Shown in pieces: positions 38,342-47,775 of a stretch of 64,000 nt of DNA (its first letter is position 1; each line of letters opens with the position of its first letter). The position numbers and the translations under genes were made by a program. Source of the DNA: Aidingimonas halophila. Lineage in GTDB: Bacteria; Pseudomonadota; Gammaproteobacteria; Pseudomonadales; Halomonadaceae. The notes beneath the pieces are model-generated. The model had not been told where the DNA came from. It saw only the letters and a program-made list of their open reading frames with translations, and searched no databases. The DNA lies in the NCBI RefSeq assembly GCF_900106955.1, contig NZ_FNNI01000012.1:1-64000 (forward strand), in the 5' to 3' direction.

Positions 38342-39754
38342 ATGGCGTGGCAACTGATGTGGTTTCGCAGTGACTTGCGGACATCGGACAATACGGCTCT
38401 CAGCAGGGCAGCTGCCAAAGGCCCCGTCATTGCCGTCTTCCTGCGCAGTCTCCCGCAATGGCAAGGCCACGGACATGGCGCCAACAAGCTGTCCTTCTGG
38501 GGGCGTGGCGTCGAAGCACTACGCGATGAACTCCGGGGGCTCAATATCCCTTTGCTTCATCGCGACATCGACGATTTCGACGATGCGCCTGAGACACTGC
38601 TTGCGATCGCACGCGTTTTTGACATCGAGGCCTTGCACTTCAATCGCGAATACCCGTTGAACGAGTGTCGACGTGACGAAGCGGTAACCCGTGCCTTTCA
38701 ACACCAGGGTATCCGCGTGCATGCCTACACCGATGCCGTCGCTTATGAACCAGGCGAGCTGCTCACGGAGCAGGGCGACTTCTATAGCGTTTTCACTCCC
38801 TTTAGCCGCACCTGGCATCGACAGATGGCACCCGAACGCCTGGCCTTGCATGACACTCCACGCCCCCAGAGGAACACTGGGATATCCAATGACCCCCTTC
38901 CTCCGCTGCCTCGGCTCGCGGACATCCCGGTCGGTAGCCACCAATGGCCCGCTGGCCCGGAGGCCGCCGCCGACAGGCTGGAACGGTTTCTTCATTACCG
39001 GGCGCATTGCTACCAGTCGCAACGTAACTTTCCCGCCGTCGATGGCACGAGTGAACTCTCGCCCTATCTGGCACTAGGAATGATCTCATACCGGCAGTGC
39101 ATGCAAGCGGTACTCAACCATAACAATGGCAGTCTCGGCGAAGGCGATGCCGGCCTGGTTAGCTGGGTCAACGAACTCGTATGGCGGGAGTTCTACCAAC
39201 ATATCGTGGTTGGCTTTCCCGATGTCTGTCGGCATCGGCCATTTCAACCTGACACCGAAAGACTTCGTTGGCGGAATGATCCCGATGCGCTTCAGGCTTG
39301 GCGTGAAGGACGCACAGGCTATCCGATCGTGGACGCCGCCATGCGACAGCTAACCCGCACAGGTTGGATGCACAATCGCTTGCGCATGATCACGGCCATG
39401 TTTCTCTCCAAGCACTTGCTAATCGACTGGCGCCATGGCGAAGCTTTCTTCCTCCGTCATCTGGTTGATGGCGAGTTTGCCGCCAACAACGGAGGATGGC
39501 AATGGGCCGCCTCGACAGGAACCGATGCCGCTCCCTACTTCCGCATCTTCAATCCCACCACGCAGTCACAGCGGTTCGACCCCGAAGGTCATTTCATCGC
39601 CAGGTTTGTACCAGAGCTGTCCAACATCGATGGAAAGCGCCGGCATGCACCGACACCGGACTTGCTCGCTTCTGTTGATTATCCCGCCCCTATCGTGAAC
39701 CACCAGTCAGCCAGACAGCGCGCTCTTGATGCCTTCAAATCATTGAAAACCTAG
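38342..39754 (+). CDS. phrB: Deoxyribodipyrimidine photolyase
   Basis: Light-dependent repair of cyclobutane pyrimidine dimers. An N-terminal antenna-chromophore domain (DNA_photolyase) is followed by the FAD-binding domain, with conserved WVNELVWREFY, DWRHGEAFFLRHLVDGEFA-like and GWQWAASTGTDAAPYFRIFNP segments. 470 residues, same as E. coli PhrB. A GAGAGGTCCCC lies before the ATG. Co-oriented with the LitR-like gene, whose Pseudomonas counterparts control phr by light. Confidence 0.95.
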   Translation: MAWQLMWFRSDLRTSDNTALSRAAAKGPVIAVFLRSLPQWQGHGHGANKLSFWGRGVEALRDELRGLNIPLLHRDIDDFDDAPETLLAIARVFDIEALHFNREYPLNECRRDEAVTRAFQHQGIRVHAYTDAVAYEPGELLTEQGDFYSVFTPFSRTWHRQMAPERLALHDTPRPQRNTGISNDPLPPLPRLADIPVGSHQWPAGPEAAADRLERFLHYRAHCYQSQRNFPAVDGTSELSPYLALGMISYRQCMQAVLNHNNGSLGEGDAGLVSWVNELVWREFYQHIVVGFPDVCRHRPFQPDTERLRWRNDPDALQAWREGRTGYPIVDAAMRQLTRTGWMHNRLRMITAMFLSKHLLIDWRHGEAFFLRHLVDGEFAANNGGWQWAASTGTDAAPYFRIFNPTTQSQRFDPEGHFIARFVPELSNIDGKRRHAPTPDLLASVDYPAPIVNHQSARQRALDAFKSLKT

Positions 39755-39781
39755 CACCTCCCCATACTCCGAGGATTGACT

Positions 39782-40000
39782 ATGTCAGAGGACCCGGCGT
39801 TGCAGGCGTTTTGCGCCTTCTTTCAAAAGCTTGACAAATTTTATACAAATTGTGCTTCTGTGAAGGCGGCTTCAGGGAGCGGACTATTGGCACCTGCCAG
39901 ACGCTTCTGGCCAAGCCTGGTGCGACATTGACACCATCCACATATTGAGTCGACTTGCCCGACCATTCAGCGTGATACGCAAGCTGCGCTGGCCAGGGGG
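39782..40000 (+). pseudogene. Probable remnant of an NTF2/SnoaL-like gene after phrB
   Basis: A 49-codon frame (39782-39931) starts with a good CGAGGA site 27 bp after phrB. Its first ~19 residues (LQAFCAFFQKLDK) resemble the start of nuclear transport factor 2-like proteins encoded after phr in Pseudomonas-type loci. In the +1 frame, from 39882, a DYW...RLARPFSVIRKLRW stretch resembles the family's C-terminal end. The middle ~80-100 residues are missing and replaced by AT-rich DNA. I infer an internal deletion plus frameshift; family resemblance is from memory, not a search. Confidence 0.45.
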
Positions 40001-40013
40001 GCTCACCGCACGC

Positions 40014-41885
40014 TCATGGACTCTGGACTGTCGGCGTCGACTCATCGATGCCCACCGGCGCATACAGTGCCTCTTGATTCCATCGGGCTTCCAGCTCATC
40101 GGCGGCAACCGGACGGGAAAAGAGAAACCCTTGCACTTGCGGACACCCTTGCTGGAGAAGAAAACGGCGTTGCGTCTCGGTCTCGACACCTTCTGCCACC
40201 ACTTCCAGATCCAGCCCTCGTGCCATGGTAAGTACCGCTCCAGTGATGGCCGCATCTTCCCGGTCATCCGGTAGATGTCGAACGAATGCTCGATCGAGCT
40301 TGAGCTTATCGACCGGCAGACGCTTCAGGTAACTCAGGGACGAATAGCCGGTACCAAAATCATCGATGGCGATCTGGTGGCCCAAGTTCTGCAATGTTTC
40401 CATACGCGGGTAAATATCGCCAGCGCGATCATCGAGCAACACTGACTCTGTGAGTTCCAGGCCCAATTTCCAGGCAGGCACCCCATGATGCTTCAATGCC
40501 GCTGTCAAATGAGATTCGATATCCCCCTGGATCAGTTGCATCGCGGATATATTGATCCACAAGGGGACTGAAAAGATATCGGCCTGGTGCCACTTCGCCA
40601 ATTGAGCGATAGCATTGTCGACAACCCAGTTACCCAGCGGCACCATCAGTCCATGCCGTTCGGCAATCGGAATGAAATCACCCGGCGAAATCATGCCATG
40701 TTCCGGATGGCGCCAGCGAAGCAGCGCTTCGATACCGGACATGGTGCCATCCTCCAGGTAATGTTGCGTCTGGTAGTGCAGTTCCAACTGATCCCCTTTC
40801 GCCAATGCCGTACGCAGGTCATTGACCAATCCCAACTGTCGGCTGCCTACCATATCCAGAGAAGGACGAAACCGCTGATCGTGATTCCGCCCATGTCGTT
40901 TCGCACTGTAAAGAGCGGATTCCATACGCTGGAACAGTACCCCCGAATCATTGCCATCCTCGGGAGCACGACAACTTCCGATGGACAACCCCAGGCGCAA
41001 TGAAGCCCCCTCCACCTCAAAGGGTTCGCTCATATGACTGCGAAGGTCAGCCACCCACTTCTGGTGATCGTCAAATGTCGTCGTGCGGATTACCAGGAAT
41101 TCATCGCCACCCAGACGCCCAACTACGCCACCAGCGACATAACGGGCCAAGCGTTGTCCGAAACGTGCCAATAGCCGATCGCCGACTTCCACGCCCATCC
41201 CGTCGTTGACAGCTTTAAAACCATCGATATCAATCAACGCCATATCCAGCCCTTCTCCGGCTCGTAAATGGCGCAACCGAGAGGTCATGAGCTCATGTAG
41301 ACGACGCCGGTTGGGCAGGCCTGTCAACGGATCTTCGAAGCCAATGCGTCGCAAATCCTGCTCTCTGGCCTTGTGACGTGATATATCGGTGAACAGACCC
41401 ACATAGTGACTGATCCGCCCCCGCTCATCGGTACACGCCTGGACACGCAACCACTCCGGATATTGATCACCCTGCTTGCGTTGATTCCATATCTCACCCT
41501 CCCAACGTCCGGTGGTATGCAGTGATTGCCAATAACGGTCGTAAAACGCCTTGTCGTGCCGACCAGAGGACAACACCGAGGTATCCTGTCCGCGAACCTC
41601 ATCGACATCGTACCCCGTAATCTGGGTAAAGGCTGGATTGACGGCCACGATGCGATTGTCCGCATCACTGATAACGACGCCATCCTCGGAGAGTTTCAAG
41701 GTCTCTTCGCACAGACGTCGACGGCGGTGCTCAGCCCGTACCTGGCGAGTGGCATCGACCACTCCCAGAAGAATGATGCCGAGTGCAGCCAACCGCAACG
41801 AGACACTGGGTAACCAACTGATAGCGGCCAACGCGGCCAGCGCCAGCCAGATCGGCGGTCGGTTAAGAGAAAACGAAGGCCACAT
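40014..41885 (-). CDS. PAS-GGDEF-EAL membrane protein (cyclic di-GMP turnover)
   Basis: 623 residues: two N-terminal membrane segments (about 12-45), a PAS domain (about 62-185, [18 protein letters not shown]), a GGDEF domain with intact RLGGDEF, and an EAL domain with GIEALLRW and the DDFGTGYSS motif. Both catalytic motifs are present, so it may make or degrade c-di-GMP; many such tandem proteins are mainly phosphodiesterases. It is monocistronic, facing the phr locus on one side and divergent from fabA. Confidence 0.9.
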   Translation of the reverse strand: MWPSFSLNRPPIWLALAALAAISWLPSVSLRLAALGIILLGVVDATRQVRAEHRRRRLCEETLKLSEDGVVISDADNRIVAVNPAFTQITGYDVDEVRGQDTSVLSSGRHDKAFYDRYWQSLHTTGRWEGEIWNQRKQGDQYPEWLRVQACTDERGRISHYVGLFTDISRHKAREQDLRRIGFEDPLTGLPNRRRLHELMTSRLRHLRAGEGLDMALIDIDGFKAVNDGMGVEVGDRLLARFGQRLARYVAGGVVGRLGGDEFLVIRTTTFDDHQKWVADLRSHMSEPFEVEGASLRLGLSIGSCRAPEDGNDSGVLFQRMESALYSAKRHGRNHDQRFRPSLDMVGSRQLGLVNDLRTALAKGDQLELHYQTQHYLEDGTMSGIEALLRWRHPEHGMISPGDFIPIAERHGLMVPLGNWVVDNAIAQLAKWHQADIFSVPLWINISAMQLIQGDIESHLTAALKHHGVPAWKLGLELTESVLLDDRAGDIYPRMETLQNLGHQIAIDDFGTGYSSLSYLKRLPVDKLKLDRAFVRHLPDDREDAAITGAVLTMARGLDLEVVAEGVETETQRRFLLQQGCPQVQGFLFSRPVAADELEARWNQEALYAPVGIDESTPTVQSP

Positions 41886-42130
41886 GTGAGATCATCGACT
41901 TAACGGTTTATGGGTTGCTCGATAAATTGGCAAGCTGTCATCATTCAACCTGTTATCGGCATTTTTTCCTGGCGCTTAAATTTTCGGTTCAAACGCTGCC
42001 AGCATGCCACAGAATAACAAGCTTAACTGGCATACCCTGGACTGACGTGCAATCGTTATCCGCTGCCAGTAGAATGCATCAGGGCCGCATGATGGGCCTA
42101 CATAACCATTTCGATTCTCGGAACGTTTCT

Positions 42131-42646
42131 GTGACCAAGCAACACTCCTTTAGCCGCGATGAGCTGCTGGCATGCAGCCAAGGTGAATTGTTCGGCCCTG
42201 GCAATGCCCAACTGCCAGCCCCGAATATGCTGATGCTCGACCGAATCACTCGTATCTGTGAGGAAGGGGGAGAGCATGGCAAGGGCGAACTGATCGCTGA
42301 ACTCGACATCTATCCCGACCTCTGGTTTTTCGATTGCCACTTCCCGGGTGATCCCGTTATGCCGGGTTGCCTGGGGCTGGATGCCATGTGGCAACTCGTT
42401 GGTTTCTATCTCGGTTGGTTGGGTCATCCGGGTCGCGGTCGCGCTCTGGGCTGCGGCGAGGTCAAGTTTTCCGGACAGATCCTACCGGATTCGAAGAAAG
42501 TTACTTACCACATCCATGTCAAGCGGATCATCACGCGACGCCTGATTCTCGGCATCGCCGACGGCACCGTCACTGTTGATGGTCGTGAAATCTATCAGGC
42601 CAATGACTTGCGAGTGGGCCTGTTCACCTCTACTGCGAATTTCTGA
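42131..42646 (+). CDS. fabA: 3-hydroxydecanoyl-ACP dehydratase/isomerase
   Basis: Introduces the double bond for unsaturated fatty acid synthesis by dehydrating 3-hydroxydecanoyl-ACP and isomerising trans-2 to cis-3. The catalytic His lies in [12 protein letters not shown], and the active-site Asp in GLDAMWQL. The start is set at GTG ([11 protein letters not shown]), which gives 171 residues, equal to the family; the open frame to 41915 has no support. 13 bp separate it from fabB. The 241-bp upstream spacer (41890-42130) shows no clear FabR or FadR site. Confidence 0.95.
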   Translation: MTKQHSFSRDELLACSQGELFGPGNAQLPAPNMLMLDRITRICEEGGEHGKGELIAELDIYPDLWFFDCHFPGDPVMPGCLGLDAMWQLVGFYLGWLGHPGRGRALGCGEVKFSGQILPDSKKVTYHIHVKRIITRRLILGIADGTVTVDGREIYQANDLRVGLFTSTANF

Positions 42647-42659
42647 TCAGGAGGCTTCC

Positions 42660-43877
42660 ATGCGACGAGTGGTAGTCACCGGCTTGGGCATCGTGTCTTG
42701 CCTCGGTAATGACCGAAACCAGGTTCTTGAGTCTCTGAAAACAGGACGCTCCGGCATTCGCTACAAGGATGAGTACGCAGAGCTTGGCTTCCGTAGCCAT
42801 GTCGCCGGCATCGTGGACATCGACCTCGATAGTTTGATTGACCGCAAGCTGCGCCGCTTCATGGGGGATGCGGCTGCCTATGCTTATGTCTCCATGGCTC
42901 AAGCCATTGAAGACGCCGGACTCACTACGGAGCAGGTGTCCAACGAACGTACCGGCCTGATCGCCGGCTCAGGCGGCGCTTCCAGTGCCAACCAGGTCGA
43001 GGCGGCCGACATTCTGCGTGACAAGGGGCTGCGCCGTGTCGGCCCCTATCGCGTTACACGCACGATGGGAAGTACTGTGTCCGCCTGTCTGGCCACCCCG
43101 TTCCAGATCAAGGGGATCAACTACTCGATCTCATCAGCCTGCGCCACATCTGCTCACTGCATCGGCAACGCCGTAGAACAGATTCAACTAGGCAAGCAGG
43201 ACATCGTCTTCGCCGGCGGCGGAGAGGAAGAACATTGGACATTATCGTGCCTGTTCGATGCCATGGGCGCACTCTCCACCGGGTATAACGATACCCCGGG
43301 CAAAGCCTCTCGTCCTTATGACAAGTCACGGGATGGATTCATCATTGCCGGTGGTGGCGGGATGCTGGTCTTGGAGGAACTGGAGCATGCCAAGGCACGT
43401 GGAGCAAGGATCTACGCGGAAGTCGTCGGTTACGGCGCCACTTCCGATGGCTATGACATGGTCGCACCTTCTGGAGAGGGAGCGGCACGTTGCATGCGAC
43501 AGGCACTGGCCACCGTCGAAGGCAACATTGATTATATCAATACCCATGGTACCTCCACCCCCGTGGGTGACGTCGCGGAACTTAAAGCTATCAGGGAAAT
43601 ATTCGGTGAAAGGACGCCGGCAATGAGCTCCACCAAGTCTTTGACGGGGCACTCGCTGGGGGCGACCGGTGTCCAGGAAGCCATCTATTCACTCTTGATG
43701 ATTGAGCATGGTTTCATTGCGGCCTCAGCCAATATCGAGGCGCTGGATGAAGAGGCAGAAGGATTTGACATCGTGACCCACCGGCGTGACAACGCCACGG
43801 TCAACCGTGCATTGACCAATAGTTTCGGGTTCGGTGGCACCAATGCCTGCCTGGTGCTGGAAAAATATCGCGACTGA
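42660..43877 (+). CDS. fabB: 3-oxoacyl-ACP synthase I
   Basis: Elongating beta-ketoacyl-ACP synthase needed for unsaturated fatty acids with FabA. The catalytic triad is visible: Cys in [10 protein letters not shown], His in [12 protein letters not shown] and His in [15 protein letters not shown] lies 5 nt before the ATG; 405 residues. Downstream of fabA in the classic fabAB operon. No convincing terminator is seen before convergent plsC. Confidence 0.97.
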   Translation: MRRVVVTGLGIVSCLGNDRNQVLESLKTGRSGIRYKDEYAELGFRSHVAGIVDIDLDSLIDRKLRRFMGDAAAYAYVSMAQAIEDAGLTTEQVSNERTGLIAGSGGASSANQVEAADILRDKGLRRVGPYRVTRTMGSTVSACLATPFQIKGINYSISSACATSAHCIGNAVEQIQLGKQDIVFAGGGEEEHWTLSCLFDAMGALSTGYNDTPGKASRPYDKSRDGFIIAGGGGMLVLEELEHAKARGARIYAEVVGYGATSDGYDMVAPSGEGAARCMRQALATVEGNIDYINTHGTSTPVGDVAELKAIREIFGERTPAMSSTKSLTGHSLGATGVQEAIYSLLMIEHGFIAASANIEALDEEAEGFDIVTHRRDNATVNRALTNSFGFGGTNACLVLEKYRD

Positions 43878-43941
43878 AAGAAAGCGTAATGATAATGGTG
43901 GCGGCCGCCGTCAGATGTCCTGGCGGAACCGTATACGTCTA

Positions 43942-44703
43942 TCAGCCAGGCATCGTTGCCGTCGGCTTGGCCGATGCCTGTTGTGGACGCGGTACTTCGG
44001 AAATTTCCTCCAGCGTCGACTCGATCCACGCTTCCACCTCGACCAGCACGGCTTCCGGGCTCCGTCCTGCCGTCTCGATTGGTGGACCCACGACGACTGT
44101 CAGATGGCCGGGATTCTTGATCCAGTGGCGACCCGGCCAACGCTCGCCGGCATTATGGGCAACCGGTAGCACCGGCGCGCCGGCACGACATGCGATCACT
44201 GCACCACTCTTGTTATAGCGACGTCGCTCACCCGGCGCTACTCGGGTACCTTCAGGAAAGATCAACACGGAAAGACCTTCCTGTAGCCTCACGACACCTT
44301 GTGACAGTACCTGCTTCATCGCACGAGCCGGTTTCGAGCGATCCAGTGCAATAGGATGGAGCAGCCGCAATGCCCAACCGAACAACGGAATCTTCAAAAG
44401 TTCACGTTTGAGTACAGTACAGACCGGCGGCTTGAGTACCTGCAAGAACAGGGTTTCCCACTCACATTGATGGTTGGCGAGAATCACACAGGGCCGTTTG
44501 GGGATGTGCTCGAGGCCGCGAACCTCATAGGTCACCCCACAACTCATGCGGAACCAGACCATGATGAAGTGGTTATACAGATTAAGCAGGCGATAACGTC
44601 CACGGAGAGGTAGAAAAGGGACCAAGGGCAGAAAAAACACACCACATACCAAAATGGCGAAAAAATAGCCCAGATAAAATAACATGCTGCGTAATCGGTT
44701 CAT
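43942..44703 (-). CDS. plsC: 1-acyl-sn-glycerol-3-phosphate acyltransferase
   Basis: Transfers the second acyl chain to lysophosphatidic acid in phospholipid synthesis. One N-terminal membrane helix, then the acyltransferase motifs NHQCEWE (the NHx4E variant of this subfamily) and FPEGTR. The start at 44703 overlaps the stop of the upstream gene by 4 bp (ATGA), so 253 residues rather than the longer frame. It is functionally linked to the neighbouring fabAB. Confidence 0.9.
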   Translation of the reverse strand: MNRLRSMLFYLGYFFAILVCGVFFLPLVPFLPLRGRYRLLNLYNHFIMVWFRMSCGVTYEVRGLEHIPKRPCVILANHQCEWETLFLQVLKPPVCTVLKRELLKIPLFGWALRLLHPIALDRSKPARAMKQVLSQGVVRLQEGLSVLIFPEGTRVAPGERRRYNKSGAVIACRAGAPVLPVAHNAGERWPGRHWIKNPGHLTVVVGPPIETAGRSPEAVLVEVEAWIESTLEEISEVPRPQQASAKPTATMPG

Positions 44704-45569
44704 TCGGGCTTCTCGGTCCGCGTTTGACACCAGGCATCCAGCATGCGGTCCACTTCGAGTCGCCAAGGTTTCTGGTGGACGCCAAAGGCTTCCAGGACCC
44801 GCCGACAATTGAGGACCCGCCGTAACGGGTGGTCATGATGATGATTGAGGGCCTTTAGCGCCCCGAGGGGTATCTGCTCGCCCAGCCCTTCTAAACGTGT
44901 ACTGAGTTGAGTCCGCACCATGGAGGCAAAAGTATAGCTACTGACAGGTTCCGTCCCCGCAAGATGATAAGCGCCCCAGGCATCGGCGCCATACTGCAGC
45001 TGCTGCAGCATTCCGATCAATGCCATGGCAGCGGCATCGGCTGATGTGGGACAGAAGATAATATCTTCAGCAGCTCGGACTTCCTCACCATTGAGCAATC
45101 GGACTATCAAGTCAGCCAACCAAGCTTCATTCCCCTCCAGAGCAAATAGCGGTCCCAAGCGAACGATCAGATGCCGCGCATGCAGCTCCCGTATGCGGTC
45201 GCCTGTCTTGATTAAGCGCTGAAGACTCTCATCCTTGGGTTCCGGTATGACGTGTTCATCGATAGGCTCACTGAGACCATCTTCGTAGAGCTGATCGGAA
45301 ACGCACCACACCAAGGGAATGTCCAGGGTCAGACACGCTTCCAGGCACGCTTCCACCGCTTCCGCATGAGCCTCCACCGCTGCTGGCTCCGCCAGAATCG
45401 GTTGAGCGAGAGGAGGCACGAGCAGTGCATCGGGCATGATCTCACGCAGACGCTCTACCGAGATCGATATTGACGGCTCGATCACCAACGAGGTATCGGC
45501 CCGACGATTCGCCTCCCGCGTCAGCGCCAGGCTCAGGCAGTGTCCGGCATCCAGGATACTCAACTTCAA
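44700..45569 (-). CDS. Degenerate RmlD/epimerase-like protein
   Basis: 289 residues related to NAD-dependent sugar reductases (RmlD-like), seen in the segments LVWCVSDQLYEDG, LIVRLGPLFALEGNE and AYHLAGTEPVSSYTFA. The N-terminus, which should carry a TGxxGxxG dinucleotide motif, reads LSILDAGHC and lacks the glycines, so NAD binding and activity are doubtful. Directly coupled to plsC by a 4-bp overlap. Function unknown; no other sugar-nucleotide genes are close. Confidence 0.65.
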   Translation of the reverse strand: MKLSILDAGHCLSLALTREANRRADTSLVIEPSISISVERLREIMPDALLVPPLAQPILAEPAAVEAHAEAVEACLEACLTLDIPLVWCVSDQLYEDGLSEPIDEHVIPEPKDESLQRLIKTGDRIRELHARHLIVRLGPLFALEGNEAWLADLIVRLLNGEEVRAAEDIIFCPTSADAAAMALIGMLQQLQYGADAWGAYHLAGTEPVSSYTFASMVRTQLSTRLEGLGEQIPLGALKALNHHHDHPLRRVLNCRRVLEAFGVHQKPWRLEVDRMLDAWCQTRTEKPE

Positions 45570-45611
45570 GACAATGGCTCCTGAGGCAAAGGAGATAGCC
45601 AGTCCGCGATG

Positions 45612-46157
45612 TCAGAACGGAATTTCATCGTCGAAATCATCGAAACTGCCTGGATCAGGCGCTCCATACTGATTCCCTTGTTGCTGACCACCAGCCGGAG
45701 ACGGCTGTTGTCCACCGCCCGGTGCTCCCCCTGAAGCCCCCTGAGCCGCTGGTTGCGGTGCATTGCCATAGCCGCCAGACTGCATGCCTCCTTGGGCATA
45801 ATCATTGCCACCACCGGCACCACGAGAATCGAGCATCTGCATATCGTTGGCAACGATTTCCGTGCTATAGCGATCCTGACCATCCTGCCCCTGCCACTTA
45901 CGTGTCTGCAGACGCCCTTCAACGTATAGTTTGGAACCCTTGCGTAAATATTGTTGGGCAATTTCAGCCAACTTGTTGAACATCACCACCGTATGCCACT
46001 CGGTACGCTCCTGGCGCTGGCCACTCTGGCGGTCGACCCAACTATCAGTCGTTGCGAGGCGCAAATTGGCGACCGGATTGCCGGAGGGAAGGAAGCGGAC
46101 ATCCGGGTCCTGCCCCAGATTACCAATCAAAATGACTTTGTTAACGCCGCGTGCCAT
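45612..46157 (-). CDS. ssb: Single-stranded DNA-binding protein
   Basis: OB-fold DNA-binding domain (residues 1-112, [21 protein letters not shown]), a Gly/Gln/Pro-rich flexible linker, and the conserved acidic tip DDEIPF that recruits partner proteins. 181 residues. It follows the MFS gene by 51 bp, the Pseudomonas order next to uvrA. No LexA-type box is seen upstream. Confidence 0.97.
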   Translation of the reverse strand: MARGVNKVILIGNLGQDPDVRFLPSGNPVANLRLATTDSWVDRQSGQRQERTEWHTVVMFNKLAEIAQQYLRKGSKLYVEGRLQTRKWQGQDGQDRYSTEIVANDMQMLDSRGAGGGNDYAQGGMQSGGYGNAPQPAAQGASGGAPGGGQQPSPAGGQQQGNQYGAPDPGSFDDFDDEIPF

Positions 46158-46208
46158 CGTTCAACTCCTTGTTCCTTTTACAGTTATCAATCCACGTCAC
46201 GGACGCCG

Positions 46209-47600
46209 TCACGCACGCCCCTGACCTCGTTGCGTCCCGGCAATCCGTGCCAGGGCCTCACTATCGAGCTGCTGGCGATCCACCTTGAGATAGGCAACTC
46301 GCTCTTCAGGGACCACCAGCACATCCTCCACACCTGCCACCTCGGCAAGGCGCGTCATCAAGGTATCCAGAGCGTCACCACGGGTCTCGTCATCGAGAGC
46401 CACGACCTCACTCGCCAAATGGCGTGGTGCAGGCATGGTCATGACTGATCCCAGCCAGACGACGCCAACGACAGCGGCGCCATAAAACACAGCGTCGTGC
46501 CCCCAGTACTGATCCAGCACACCCCCCAACAAACCACCCAGGAAGGCCCCTAGAAACTGGCTGGTCGAGTAGACCCCCATGGCAGTGCCTTTCGCGCCAG
46601 CTGGTGCCATCTTGCTGATCATGGAGGGCAGTGTCGCCTCCAGCAGATTGAACGCGATGAAAAACCCCAATAACAAACACGCTAACCACCACCAAGAGGT
46701 CACCCCAGACACCCCCATAGCGGCAAGACACAATGTCAGCAGAGCGACTGACAGAATAAAAACCGGCTTCATCTGACGTTTTTTCTCGGCCAGCATCACC
46801 AGCGGTACCATTCCGATGAACGCCAGGCCCATGACGGTCAAATACACCCATCCATGATACGCGGATTCGAAGCCGACCTCGACAAGCCGAAAGGGAATGA
46901 CCACGAAGATGGCCATCAGGATCAAATGCAGGGAAAAGATCGAAATATCCAGACGCAGTAGATCCAAGCGCAACAACATGGATTTGAGTTGTTGACGGTC
47001 CAGACCCACATCACGGTGAAGAACTCGCTTGGGGGCTTTGGGAACCACTTTCCATAACACCAGCAAACCAAGCAGCGCCAGTACCGCCGTTAGCCAGAAA
47101 ATACCTGATAGCCCGAAATACGCTGACAAGAGTGGACCGGTCACCATCGCCACAGCGAAGGCTACACCGATCGATAACCCGATCATCGCCATCGCCGCGG
47201 TCCGTACCTCCTCACGGGTCTGGTCGGCAAGCAGTGCCATGATAGCAGCGGCTACAGCACCACTCCCTTGCAGGCTCCGTCCCACGATAATGCCGACGAT
47301 ACTATCCGCCAGGGCAGCGATGATACTACCGATCAGAAACAGTATCAGGCCAACCGCGATCACCCTTTTACGCCCCAAGCGATCAGACAGCAGACCGAAC
47401 GGGATCTGCAGCAATGCCTGCATCAACCCATAGACCCCTAGTGCCAACCCGACAAGCATTGGCGTGGCACCTTGCAGGGATTCCGCAGATAGCGCCAGCA
47501 CCGGCAAGACCATGAATAGGCCCAGCATGCGTGATGAATAAAGACCCGCCAATCCGATGATGGCGCGTCGTTCGGTGGCTAACAACAAACCTGAGATCAT
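46209..47600 (-). CDS. MFS transporter
   Basis: Twelve hydrophobic segments in 463 residues from the chosen ATG, with the MFS loop motif GLLSDRLGRKRV between helices 2 and 3. A ~70-residue C-terminal cytoplasmic part resembles a small ferredoxin-like domain (VEDVLVVPEERVAYLKV). A drug-efflux or metabolite exporter is likely, but the substrate is unknown. It lies between ssb and uvrA, divergent from uvrA, as in Pseudomonas. The open frame to 47819 overlaps the uvrA promoter. Confidence 0.85.
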   Translation of the reverse strand: MISGLLLATERRAIIGLAGLYSSRMLGLFMVLPVLALSAESLQGATPMLVGLALGVYGLMQALLQIPFGLLSDRLGRKRVIAVGLILFLIGSIIAALADSIVGIIVGRSLQGSGAVAAAIMALLADQTREEVRTAAMAMIGLSIGVAFAVAMVTGPLLSAYFGLSGIFWLTAVLALLGLLVLWKVVPKAPKRVLHRDVGLDRQQLKSMLLRLDLLRLDISIFSLHLILMAIFVVIPFRLVEVGFESAYHGWVYLTVMGLAFIGMVPLVMLAEKKRQMKPVFILSVALLTLCLAAMGVSGVTSWWWLACLLLGFFIAFNLLEATLPSMISKMAPAGAKGTAMGVYSTSQFLGAFLGGLLGGVLDQYWGHDAVFYGAAVVGVVWLGSVMTMPAPRHLASEVVALDDETRGDALDTLMTRLAEVAGVEDVLVVPEERVAYLKVDRQQLDSEALARIAGTQRGQGRA

Positions 47601-47716
47601 GCGATAGGGAGTGTCCAGTACGCGAACGGGTCGGCCGATACGGCCGGAGCAACTCGATATTCTACCTACTCCGTGTCCGACAGGGAAAGGCAATAGCGCT
47701 TGAGACGCACCGCATT

Positions 47717-47746
47717 TTGGCGAGACTCGCGCCAACGCCGTATAAT
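47717..47746 (+). promoter_or_regulatory. uvrA promoter
   Basis: TTGGCG (47717-47722), 18 bp, TATAAT (47741-47746), 29 bp before the uvrA ATG. No LexA (CTGT-N8-ACAG) box is visible between the divergent genes. Confidence 0.6.
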
Positions 47747-47775
47747 CGAATTTTTGCGCTGCACTCGAGGTGGCA

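Noticed and set aside
41890-42130. FabR/FadR operator upstream of fabA
   Set aside because: Only partial resemblance (TTCAAACG, AACTGG); no palindrome of the expected form.
47601-47775. LexA (SOS) box upstream of uvrA or the MFS gene
   Set aside because: No CTGT-N8-ACAG or close variant could be found in the spacer; also not seen upstream of ssb.
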